DNA of 64,000 nucleotides from an uncultured Ignavibacterium sp. Lineage in GTDB: Bacteria > Bacteroidota > Ignavibacteria > Ignavibacteriales > Ignavibacteriaceae. Numbering within the stretch: the first letter of the stretch is position 1; each line of letters opens with the position of its first letter. Both the position numbers and the translations under genes were made by a program. Shown piece by piece: positions 1 to 7,621 of the stretch. The notes under the pieces were generated by a model. The model was given only the letters and a program-made list of their open reading frames with translations. It made no database searches and was not told the origin of the DNA. Location: assembly GCA_937942875.1 (NCBI GenBank), contig CALEBT010000047.1, forward strand, positions 27,134 to 91,133. Reading direction: 5' to 3'.

Positions 1-30
1 GGTGGAAATAAAGAGGATATGTATGTCTGA
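1..30 (+). CDS. fliG: 3' end of flagellar motor switch gene fliG (partial)
   Basis: Reading from base 1, frame 1 gives GGNKEDMYV and then TGA at 28-30. An acidic stretch followed by hydrophobic residues ending in V is typical of FliG C-termini, and fliG normally lies just before fliH. The stop overlaps the fliH start by 8 bases, an arrangement repeated elsewhere in this locus. Only ten codons are visible, so the call rests mainly on position. Confidence 0.5.
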   Translation, partial: GGNKEDMYV

Positions 31-661
31 GAAAATTGTTCTAAAGAGTTCATCAAGTAGAATTAAGGGAGTTAAACTTAATGAGATTTTTGACCTGACT
101 GAGGTTGTTAATGAGTCAGAGGATCAGAATAAAAAAATTGAAATCGAGCTTCATAATCATTTTATTAAAGGATTTAATGAAGGGCAGAAAGAAGCATTGA
201 ATCGCCTTCAAAAAGAATATTCAGAAAAATTAAGAGAAGCATATTCTGTTATTGATTCTGTTACCTCAAAAATTGATACACAGATTAAAGAACAAGTCCA
301 AAAGATTAATGAATTTGTCCTCCAATTATCTTTTCAAATAGCTGAAAAAATTATTCGTCGGGAAATTGATAAAGATTCTCCGGTGTTAAAAATTGTTGGC
401 GAATCATTAAAAAAGCTGACTTCAGCAAATGAAGTCACTATTAAGTTAAATCCAACTGATCTCAAATTAGTAGAATCTCATTTATCTATTATAAACAGAA
501 AAATTAATTCTGGAAATATTCGATTAGAAGCTGATGAGAGAATTGAAAAGGGCGGATGTCTTATAGAAACTGAAATTGGTAATTCAGATGGAAGAATTTC
601 ATCACAAATTGAAAATATAAAACGTCAGATAGAAACTTATTTTGAGGATAATAATGCTTGA
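23..661 (+). CDS. fliH: Flagellar assembly protein FliH (export ATPase regulator)
   Basis: FliH binds the export ATPase FliI, restrains it and docks it to the export gate on the cytoplasmic side. The product of about 212 residues has a charged, coiled-coil-prone first half and a C-terminal FliH/V-type ATPase E-subunit-like half with the motif QIAEKIIRREI. I chose the ATG at 23 because AGAGG lies 6 bases upstream; a GTG at 2 is in frame but would run deep into fliG. The gene sits between the fliG end and fliI, overlapping fliI by 8 bases. Sequence similarity in FliH is always low, so the family call leans partly on synteny. Confidence 0.88.
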   Translation: MSEKIVLKSSSSRIKGVKLNEIFDLTEVVNESEDQNKKIEIELHNHFIKGFNEGQKEALNRLQKEYSEKLREAYSVIDSVTSKIDTQIKEQVQKINEFVLQLSFQIAEKIIRREIDKDSPVLKIVGESLKKLTSANEVTIKLNPTDLKLVESHLSIINRKINSGNIRLEADERIEKGGCLIETEIGNSDGRISSQIENIKRQIETYFEDNNA

Positions 662-1970
662 TAATCTTTTCCCAAAATATGTTTCAATAATTCAAAATGC
701 TGATACAATAAAACTTAGCGGTAAAGTTACCGATGTAATTGGATTGATTATCGTTTCAGTAGGTCCGAACGTGTCTTTGGGAGAGACTTGCAAAATAATT
801 GATAAAGATGGCAACCTTGTTTGCAGAACTGAAGTAGTTGGTTTTAAGGATGGAAAAGTCTTATCAATTGCTTTGGATGATGTTCATAACATTGCGCCCA
901 AATCTGAAATTATTGCAGAAGGCAAACCTTTTTCAATTGGAGTAGGAAAAGAACTATTAGGAAGAGTAATTGATGGATTAGGATTGCCAATAGATGGAAA
1001 AGGAGACATTAAGTATAGTTCCTTCCGTTCTATTCACAGACAGCCTCCTTCGCCTCTGCAAAGAAAGAGAATTGATACTCCGCTTCAAACAGGGGTAAGA
1101 TCTATTGATGGTCTATTGACGATTGGTAAAGGACAAAGAGTTGGAATTTTTGCAGGCAGTGGAATTGGCAAAAGTGTCTTACTGGGAATGATAGCAAGAA
1201 ACACTAATGCAGATGTAAATGTTATTGCTCTTGTTGGTGAAAGAGGCAGAGAAGTTAGAGAATTTATTGAAAGAGATTTAGGTGAAGAAGGATTAAAAAG
1301 ATCTATTGTAATTGTTGCAACAAGTGATAAATCCGCTTTGTTGAGAATAAAAGGAGCGTTTCTTGCTACAACTATTGCTGAATATTTCCGTGATCTTGGA
1401 ATGGATGTATTATTGATGATGGATTCAGTAACCCGTTTTGCTATGGCTCAAAGGGAAATCGGTCTTGCAATCGGTGAACCGCCAACTACAAAAGGTTATA
1501 CTCCAAGTGTTTTCGCTCTTCTTCCAAAATTATTAGAAAGGGCTGGAACTTCTAAACTTGGATCAATCACAGGTTTATATACAGTACTTGTAGATGGTGA
1601 TGATATGACTGAGCCTATAGCGGATTCTGTCAGGTCTATTTTAGATGGACATATTGTTTTATCAAGAAAATTAGCTAACAGTGGTATTTATCCCGCAATT
1701 GATTCATTACAAAGTATCAGCAGGGTGATGCCAGATATTGTTTCAAAAGAGCATAGAGACCGGGTAAGAATTTTTAATGAAATTTTAGCAACATATAAAG
1801 AAGCAGAAGATCTAATTAATATTGGAGCTTATGTAAAAGGCAGTAATCCTCAGATTGATCATTCATTATCAAAAATCGGTCAGCTTAAATCTTTCATTAA
1901 GCAGGATATGTTTGAGAAAACAGATTTAAGATCAACAATAGAAAGACTAAATAACATAATTCAATTGTGA
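654..1970 (+). CDS. fliI: Flagellum-specific export ATPase FliI
   Basis: FliI is the F1-beta-like ATPase that unfolds and delivers export substrates to the flagellar type III gate. The product has 438 residues, normal for the family. Walker A is GSGIGKS near residues 168-174, followed by the conserved GERGREVREFI and by LLMMDSVTRFA, with the Walker B aspartate. The ATG at 654 gives the usual length and overlaps the fliH stop; a TTG at 642 is a less likely start. The downstream fliJ start overlaps or immediately follows the stop, suggesting translational coupling of the FliH-FliI-FliJ complex. Confidence 0.97.
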   Translation: MLDNLFPKYVSIIQNADTIKLSGKVTDVIGLIIVSVGPNVSLGETCKIIDKDGNLVCRTEVVGFKDGKVLSIALDDVHNIAPKSEIIAEGKPFSIGVGKELLGRVIDGLGLPIDGKGDIKYSSFRSIHRQPPSPLQRKRIDTPLQTGVRSIDGLLTIGKGQRVGIFAGSGIGKSVLLGMIARNTNADVNVIALVGERGREVREFIERDLGEEGLKRSIVIVATSDKSALLRIKGAFLATTIAEYFRDLGMDVLLMMDSVTRFAMAQREIGLAIGEPPTTKGYTPSVFALLPKLLERAGTSKLGSITGLYTVLVDGDDMTEPIADSVRSILDGHIVLSRKLANSGIYPAIDSLQSISRVMPDIVSKEHRDRVRIFNEILATYKEAEDLINIGAYVKGSNPQIDHSLSKIGQLKSFIKQDMFEKTDLRSTIERLNNIIQL

Positions 1971-1978
1971 GTTTTAAT

Positions 1979-2413
1979 ATGTCAAAATTCAAATTCAAAT
2001 TAGAACCGATTAAAAAAGTAAAAGAAAATCTCGAGTCGAAAGTGAAAAGAGAAATTGCTCAGTTCAATTCAAAGATTAATGATAAAAATTCTGAAAGAGA
2101 AAAATTAATCCAGGAACTGGATTCAATCAGAAATTATAATCTCCAAAGAATAAGCTCTTTTGAAATGCAGTTTATACAGAATTATAAAATCACTTTAATA
2201 TCCAAGATAAAAGATATCGAAAAAGAAATGATTGAACTTGAAAAACAGAAAGAAAATAAAATTAAACAACTTCAGATATACGCTAAAGAAAGAAAAATAA
2301 TAGAACAATACGAAGAACTAAAAAAAACTGAATTCGAAAAAGAATTGAACAAACTTGAAATGAAAGTATTTGACGAATTAGCTATTCAAAACTTTATGAG
2401 AGAACGATTATGA
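1979..2413 (+). CDS. fliJ: Flagellar export protein FliJ
   Basis: FliJ is the coiled-coil stalk of the export ATPase, equivalent to the gamma subunit of F1, and escorts chaperones. The product of about 144 residues is almost entirely charged coiled coil (many K and E, no cysteine). It begins MSKFKFKLEPIKKVKE, the usual FliJ opening. I prefer the ATG at 1979 for that match. A GTG at 1967 overlaps the fliI stop (GTGA) and would add MSFN; neither start has a clear ribosome site. The stop overlaps the next ATG by 4 bases. Confidence 0.88.
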   Translation: MSKFKFKLEPIKKVKENLESKVKREIAQFNSKINDKNSEREKLIQELDSIRNYNLQRISSFEMQFIQNYKITLISKIKDIEKEMIELEKQKENKIKQLQIYAKERKIIEQYEELKKTEFEKELNKLEMKVFDELAIQNFMRERL

Positions 2414-2967
2414 AAAAAGTAATGCTGATAATACCATTTGTATTCACTTTTCTTTTTGTCACGGGGATATTGGTTTATTTGAATACTATTTATAACAACA
2501 TATTCCATTTCGATTTTTCTCCAAAATCAGAAAATCAGATAGACTCTGTAATGGATTCACTTTTGGTCAAAGATGCAACAAAAACCGATAATACCAAATC
2601 AGAAATTGAATTGGCTTCTAATCAAGAAAAAAAAATTGATACAATCAATATCACTAATAATTCTGATCAATTAAAGCAGTCAATTACTGATTCTAAGAAT
2701 GAGAACTCATCAAATTTTGATGAGCAAAAATCATTACCGAAAAATTTTGTTGAAAAAACAAATAAAGATTCAGCTTACACTGCTTGGTTAAAAAAGACTG
2801 TTAAATTAATTGAAAATTTATCTCCTGCTCAGGCTTCTAAACTATTGAAAAATTATTCCGATAATCAAGCGAGAGATATTATTTACACAATGAAACAGAA
2901 ACAAGCAGCTAAAATCATTTCGTACTTAGAACCAGAGTATGTACACAAATTAACAAGGTTTCAATAA
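2410..2967 (+). CDS. MotE/YlxF-like membrane protein with MgtE N-terminal-type domain
   Basis: One N-terminal membrane segment (about residues 4-25) is followed by a low-complexity Ser/Asn/Lys linker and a C-terminal helical domain. That domain has the pattern LSPAQASKLLKNY, QARDIIYTMKQKQAAKIISYL, as in the MgtE intracellular N domain. Proteins of this design lie between fliJ and fliK in many flagellar operons (YlxF in Bacillus, MotE in alphaproteobacteria, where it acts on stator/motor assembly). The exact role here is inferred. The gene is coupled to fliJ (ATGA overlap) and to fliK (TAATG). Confidence 0.75.
   Translation: MKKVMLIIPFVFTFLFVTGILVYLNTIYNNIFHFDFSPKSENQIDSVMDSLLVKDATKTDNTKSEIELASNQEKKIDTINITNNSDQLKQSITDSKNENSSNFDEQKSLPKNFVEKTNKDSAYTAWLKKTVKLIENLSPAQASKLLKNYSDNQARDIIYTMKQKQAAKIISYLEPEYVHKLTRFQ
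2838..2864 (+). promoter_or_regulatory. Candidate intragenic sigma-28 (FliA) promoter before fliK
   Basis: TAAACTAT, an 11-base spacer and TCCGATAA match 14 of 16 positions of the enterobacterial FliA consensus (TAAAGTTT-N11-GCCGATAA, G or C allowed at position 5). It lies inside the motE-like gene about 100 bases before the fliK start. FliA itself is encoded in the window. Chance is possible because it sits in coding sequence. Confidence 0.35.
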
Positions 2968-5900
2968 TGTTAATCAATACACTTTTTTTGTCAAAACCAT
3001 TGCCTGAATCTGATTATCTGAGTAAATCAGAAAGTTCAGATAAAATGTTTGGATTCCTTTTTTCAGAAATTATGAATGTCGATAAACAATCTGAAAAACT
3101 GAAATTAGTTCCGGAACATATAGGAGGAAATCTTATTGACTATAAAAGTGTTTTCATTAATTACAATTTCGAATCAAATGTTATCATATCGCCCCCAGAG
3201 AACAAAGAAACCAAAGATCCCATTATCTGTCTTTCAAAATTGTTTTTAGAAGAAAACCTTGATAATCAAAAAATAAATGAAGCTGAAAAGATAATCTATT
3301 CTCCACAGCAATTTGTAAGCAGTTTTACCCAGTTAATAAAATCCCTCGTTGAAAACAATCCATTATCTGAAAATGTAGAATTAAAACTTTTCTCAAAGAA
3401 TTTCATCTTATCTCAAAATGTAGATAATAATGTACAGAATATTGAAAAATTCCTCTCTGAAATAATTGAAAATGAATCATCTTTCTCATTGACATTAAGT
3501 GCTTCTGGTAAACAGATATTATTTGAAGTTTTTTCTCAGGTAGTTCCATCAATATTAACTAAAGAAACTTTGGATGTTCATAATACAGATTATATTGAAA
3601 CCGAAATTACTTCTTTGAAAGACAAACCGCTTAATCAAATATTATCTAATAATAACAGCCATATGAATGAGCCTTTATCAGATAGCATATTTGCATCCAC
3701 CGGAGAAAAATTAAACACTGAATCAGAGAAGGAATCTTTATTGCACAAAGATGATCAGATTATATCAGTTAAAGAGGATTCGAGCGTCTTTCGAAATAAA
3801 AAATCAATTGAAGCATTCACTTCTGAAAAAACAAATGGAAATTTAGAAATAGATTGGCAACTGAGAAGTAACTTTAATAAAGTCCATAATACAGAGATTA
3901 CTAATTCTTTATTAGAAGGAAATCAGGAAGAAAAATTAAATAATACAGACTTAAACAAGAGCCTATTTTCAGAAAACTCAGCAATAAAGAATAACGATGA
4001 AAAAAACTCATTTAATATTTTACCTTCCGTCAACAAAAATGGTCAGAGATCCACTATTGAACTAATTGATAACTCACAGAAGCAACCAAATTCATTATTA
4101 AATGTCACAACAAAGAATGAAGGTTTAATTTCAAATAATTCTTCTGAAAATCCTCAAATAAAAATTATTATTCAAAGCGATAACCAGAATCAAGTTTCAT
4201 CAAATACTAATGTTAATTCTGAAACAATATCAAAGATTTCGGCAATTCTTGAAGAAAATAAAGGACAAAAGCAGTCCGTTTTGAGTGCAAAAATAACAAC
4301 TAACTCACAGTCTCCACAGAATAAAAATAATGGCGTTAATAGTGAGCAATTCTTTCAGGATAATCTAATTTCTGACAGGCAAGTTCAAAATCTATTTAGG
4401 TCAATTTCATTAAACAAGCAGACTGTTCAAAGGGAATTATCTTCGGTTAATAGTGTAAAATCGCAAATAATCAATGAACAAAGTCCAGCATTAAATCTCA
4501 CAGATGAAAATGTTCAGATAATTACTCAAAATAATTCAGTCAAAAATTTTAATAAGGATTTGTCGGTAAAACTAAATCAATTTCCAGAAAATGAAGTGGA
4601 CTTAAATTCTGAATTAAAGGTATCAAATGGAGTTGTTTCTGAAAAATCGATCTCAGATAACTTAAAAACTATGACACCAACTAATGTTGAAAATCCTGTA
4701 CATAACACTGGTGTAAAAAAGTCTGATAATATTTTAATAAATAGAGAACAAGATTATTCGATAAATACAAATCCTTCATTTCGTGAGAATAATAAAGTAT
4801 TTACAAAAGATTTTACAGACATTAAAATCGATATTCCAGATGACGAAAGCCAAATCATTAATAACAATTCAATTAATAAAAATATTGTATTAAATACTTC
4901 ATCAAGCAGCACAGAAATTAGAAAAGAAATAGCTAATGAACCTTCGATTGGGAAAGTTACCTTTGCAGAGGGAAAGAATCCTGAATTTTTCAGTTTTAAT
5001 AAACAAGGGAAAGACATAAAAGTAGTTGATAGTAAGGAAATTAATTCTAATAACTCAATTGAAACACTTGAAAACGAAGAAGTTTCAAAAATCAACTTAG
5101 ATGTTCGAGATTCTCAGAACGACGTTAAGTCTGAACAAAAAACTAATAATGAATTAGCTTCATTAAGTAATAAATCAGAAAATCAAAAGTCAAATTCGAT
5201 TTCAGCAAACAACAATAAGCAAACTGTTTCAAACAATTCACTTGAAACATTTAATAATGAAGGAAAATCGGCAAGTAGCTTAAGTGTCAAAGAATCTCAG
5301 AAACATTCTGAATCAGAATTGAAATTAGTAAATAATAATAGCCTGAAAGCTGAAGTAAATTCCGCTGAAGAAAAGGTATCTTCCAATACTGTTCATCAAG
5401 TTCAAAATTCATTCATAAAAAAATCTAAAAATATTTCATCATCTGAACCAGTATTAGATTCACATCAAAGTAACTCTTCAGATAAATCAAATGAAAACAG
5501 AGAAATCAAACCATACAGTTTAACAAATTTACAAGAAGAAGTATCAGAAAGATCGGATGTCAATCTTAAAAAAATTCAAAAAGATTATTCTTCACCGAAT
5601 AATGTTTTTAGAGTTGTGATTGAAAAACCTGCAAAGGGTATTGTGGGAAGAAGCTCTGAATTTGTACAGGAAGAAAAGTCAAATACAGAAAATCCAAAAT
5701 TTAATTCTGAAGTTCCAAAGGAAGTTAAAATAAATGAAGAAATTGTAAGGACTTCAGATAAAGAAACTCCTCACATTGAAACTAAAACTGATTTTAATAG
5801 TCATCAGGAAGATAGCACGAAGAACACAAACCAGAACATTACAAATATGACGTATAAGGAAAGTAATTTCTCTAAACATTATGAAGAATCTTCTATTGAT

Positions 5901-6440
5901 TTTAGAAATATTATCCCTGGATTTGAAAAGAAAGTTTCACCTGCATCTTCAAGAAATATTAATGAGGTGCATATAAATTCAAACAAATTTGATTTTAACA
6001 AATTTTTTGAATCCAAATCGTTAGAAAACTTTGTCCGAATAATTAATGAAAATAATCTGAATTATCGTGCAGAATTAAACAATTTAGGTAGGAATAGTAA
6101 CTTTATCGAACTGAAACTTTATCCGGAGGAATTGGGTCGAGTTAAAATTCTGATTGATAACTCTGATAATATAGTTTCCGCCAAAATTGAAGTTCAATCG
6201 GAACAAGCTAAGAATATTATAATTTCAAATTTACCTCAGTTAAAAGAGTCTCTTAAACAAGAGGGATTGAATAGCCAGAATATTAATGTTTACCTTGGAA
6301 CCGAAGATCAGAAAGGTCAGCATAGTGCTAATCAAAAACGCCAGAACGGAAATAGCAAAGTAATGTATGATGCTGAAGAAAAATCTGAAGAAGTTAAAAT
6401 TAAAAATTTAGGTTATAACACAATAGAATATTTAGCATAG
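2967..6440 (+). CDS. fliK: Flagellar hook-length control protein FliK, giant form
   Basis: FliK is an exported ruler that sets hook length and switches the export gate to late substrates through its C-terminal domain. The Flg_hook C-terminal domain is clear near residues 1046-1112 (FIELKLYPEELGRVKILID, then ISNLPQLKESLKQEGL). The preceding thousand or so residues are Asn/Ser/Glu/Lys-rich, low-complexity and probably disordered. At 1157 residues it is two to three times the usual length (about 400-500), so either the hook is long or the ruler is folded. It overlaps motE by one base and is followed 9 bases later by flgD. Confidence 0.9.
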   Translation: MLINTLFLSKPLPESDYLSKSESSDKMFGFLFSEIMNVDKQSEKLKLVPEHIGGNLIDYKSVFINYNFESNVIISPPENKETKDPIICLSKLFLEENLDNQKINEAEKIIYSPQQFVSSFTQLIKSLVENNPLSENVELKLFSKNFILSQNVDNNVQNIEKFLSEIIENESSFSLTLSASGKQILFEVFSQVVPSILTKETLDVHNTDYIETEITSLKDKPLNQILSNNNSHMNEPLSDSIFASTGEKLNTESEKESLLHKDDQIISVKEDSSVFRNKKSIEAFTSEKTNGNLEIDWQLRSNFNKVHNTEITNSLLEGNQEEKLNNTDLNKSLFSENSAIKNNDEKNSFNILPSVNKNGQRSTIELIDNSQKQPNSLLNVTTKNEGLISNNSSENPQIKIIIQSDNQNQVSSNTNVNSETISKISAILEENKGQKQSVLSAKITTNSQSPQNKNNGVNSEQFFQDNLISDRQVQNLFRSISLNKQTVQRELSSVNSVKSQIINEQSPALNLTDENVQIITQNNSVKNFNKDLSVKLNQFPENEVDLNSELKVSNGVVSEKSISDNLKTMTPTNVENPVHNTGVKKSDNILINREQDYSINTNPSFRENNKVFTKDFTDIKIDIPDDESQIINNNSINKNIVLNTSSSSTEIRKEIANEPSIGKVTFAEGKNPEFFSFNKQGKDIKVVDSKEINSNNSIETLENEEVSKINLDVRDSQNDVKSEQKTNNELASLSNKSENQKSNSISANNNKQTVSNNSLETFNNEGKSASSLSVKESQKHSESELKLVNNNSLKAEVNSAEEKVSSNTVHQVQNSFIKKSKNISSSEPVLDSHQSNSSDKSNENREIKPYSLTNLQEEVSERSDVNLKKIQKDYSSPNNVFRVVIEKPAKGIVGRSSEFVQEEKSNTENPKFNSEVPKEVKINEEIVRTSDKETPHIETKTDFNSHQEDSTKNTNQNITNMTYKESNFSKHYEESSIDFRNIIPGFEKKVSPASSRNINEVHINSNKFDFNKFFESKSLENFVRIINENNLNYRAELNNLGRNSNFIELKLYPEELGRVKILIDNSDNIVSAKIEVQSEQAKNIIISNLPQLKESLKQEGLNSQNINVYLGTEDQKGQHSANQKRQNGNSKVMYDAEEKSEEVKIKNLGYNTIEYLA

Positions 6441-6449
6441 GAGAAAAAT

Positions 6450-7121
6450 ATGTTAACAGGAAGTTTAAGTGGATATGGTGCAGTAAATGGTAATCCGAAG
6501 AATAAAAACAATGTTATGGGAAAGGATGATTTCCTCAAGTTAATGTTGACTCAAATGAGGAATCAGGATCCAATGAATCCAATGGAATCTTCGGAGTTTG
6601 CAGCACAACTTGCACAATTTACTTCCGTTGAACAATTGATGAACCTGAATGAAGCAATGAAGATAAGCCTTGATGCAAATTATATGCTTTCACAATCCAT
6701 TAATAATACCCTTGCTGCTACTTTAATTGGGAAAGAAGCAAAACTGGATACAGCAGAATTCAGATATACCGGGCAAGATGAACAAACCTTAGGATATAAT
6801 TTAAGTACAAATGCAAAATCTGTAACAATAAAAATATACAATGAAAGTGGTGCATTAGTCAGAACTATAGAAAATGTTTCTGGAAATGCGGGCGACAATA
6901 AACTTTCCTGGGATTTCACCGATAATAATGGTGACAAAGTTTCTAATGGTAAATACAGATTTGAAGTTACAGCGACAGATTATAATGGAAATGCAATCAA
7001 TGTAAATAGCTTCTTATTTGGAAAGATTGATGGTGTGAAATTTACTGATTCAGGCACTAAACTTATTGTAAATGGCGTCGAATATAACTTAGCAGACATA
7101 ACTGAAATATTAAATCCATAA
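6450..7121 (+). CDS. flgD: Flagellar hook assembly scaffold FlgD
   Basis: FlgD caps the growing hook and is needed for FlgE polymerisation. The N-terminal half has the family signature FLKLMLTQMRNQDPMNPM and AAQLAQFTSVEQL (about residues 29-58). The C-terminal half is the FlgD Ig-like domain (LSWDFTDNNGDKVSNGKYRF) wrapped by a Tudor-like fold. The length of 223 residues is normal. A good AGGAG-type site precedes the ATG. It lies directly before the TIGR02530 gene and flgE, the standard order. Confidence 0.96.
   Translation: MLTGSLSGYGAVNGNPKNKNNVMGKDDFLKLMLTQMRNQDPMNPMESSEFAAQLAQFTSVEQLMNLNEAMKISLDANYMLSQSINNTLAATLIGKEAKLDTAEFRYTGQDEQTLGYNLSTNAKSVTIKIYNESGALVRTIENVSGNAGDNKLSWDFTDNNGDKVSNGKYRFEVTATDYNGNAINVNSFLFGKIDGVKFTDSGTKLIVNGVEYNLADITEILNP
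6899..6925 (+). promoter_or_regulatory. Candidate intragenic sigma-28 (FliA) promoter before the hook genes
   Basis: TAAACTTT, an 11-base spacer and ACCGATAA match 15 of 16 FliA consensus positions. The site lies in the Ig-like domain of flgD, about 210 bases before the TIGR02530 gene and 700 before flgE. The same bases encode a conserved FlgD motif (LSWDFTDNN), so coding constraint could have produced the match. Confidence 0.35.
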
Positions 7122-7136
7122 AACGGAGGTAAATAA

Positions 7137-7508
7137 ATGTATGAGATAAATGGAATACAAGTACCCTTCCTTCCGATAAATAACTTTGAGGGAAATCGGG
7201 TACATAACCGTGGATCTTCTGAAAGCTTTGAGTCGATCTTTCAACAAGAGCTTGAAAGAGTTAAGTTTTCTCAGCACGCCGTTAGAAGACTTGAAGAGAG
7301 ACAAATCAAACTAAGTGATGAAGACTTGACGAAAATTAACGAAGCAGTTGAAAAAGCTGAACAAAAAGGCTCACGTGATTCTTTAGTAATGATGAACTCA
7401 ACAGCATTTATCGTTAATATCCCAAATCGAACAATAATTACTGCTTTGCCAATTGAAAGCAGCAGTGAAAATGTGTTCACAAATATTGATTCTGTAGTTT
7501 TTGCTTAA
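7137..7508 (+). CDS. Flagellar operon protein, TIGR02530 family
   Basis: A 123-residue cytoplasmic-type protein with no signal or membrane segment. The core FSQHAVRRLEERQIKLS, EKAEQKGSRDSLVMM and FIVNIPNRTIITA matches the 'flg_new' family found between flgD and flgE in many phyla; the molecular role is not established. A strong CGGAGG site lies 9 bases before the ATG. It is followed by a 113-base gap containing a GC-rich hairpin element and then flgE, so it is cotranscribed with the hook genes. Confidence 0.85.
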   Translation: MYEINGIQVPFLPINNFEGNRVHNRGSSESFESIFQQELERVKFSQHAVRRLEERQIKLSDEDLTKINEAVEKAEQKGSRDSLVMMNSTAFIVNIPNRTIITALPIESSSENVFTNIDSVVFA

Positions 7509-7527
7509 TAAGTAAATAATTAACAAT

Positions 7528-7578
7528 GGGCGGGACCTTTCGAGGACGCCCGGTCCGACCGACTGACTGAAGTCGGAC
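7528..7578. repeat. GC-rich multi-hairpin (REP-like) element between TIGR02530 gene and flgE
   Basis: About two thirds G+C in an AT-rich setting. GGGCG (7528-7532) can pair with CGCCC (7547-7551), or GGACC (7533-7537) with GGTCC (7552-7556). A second hairpin forms from CCGACT (7559-7564) with AGTCGG (7571-7576), or alternatively GTCCGAC (7553-7559) with GTCGGAC (7572-7578). No T-run follows, so it is not a standard terminator. It could be a repetitive palindromic element, an mRNA-stability hairpin or a cis-regulatory RNA. No second copy was noticed in this window. Confidence 0.6.
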
Positions 7579-7621
7579 ATAAATTTAACAAATAATAGTA
7601 ATTAAATTTTAGGAGGTCATT

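Noticed and set aside
4754-5095. Open frame of 113 codons on the minus strand inside fliK
   Set aside because: It lies opposite low-complexity fliK sequence with no ribosome site or family match; it is a by-product of repetitive AT-rich codons.
7528-7556. H-type pseudoknot from GGGCG-GGACC...CGCCC-GGTCC
   Set aside because: The two 5-bp stems would have no connecting loop bases on both sides, which is sterically implausible, so I treat them as alternatives.
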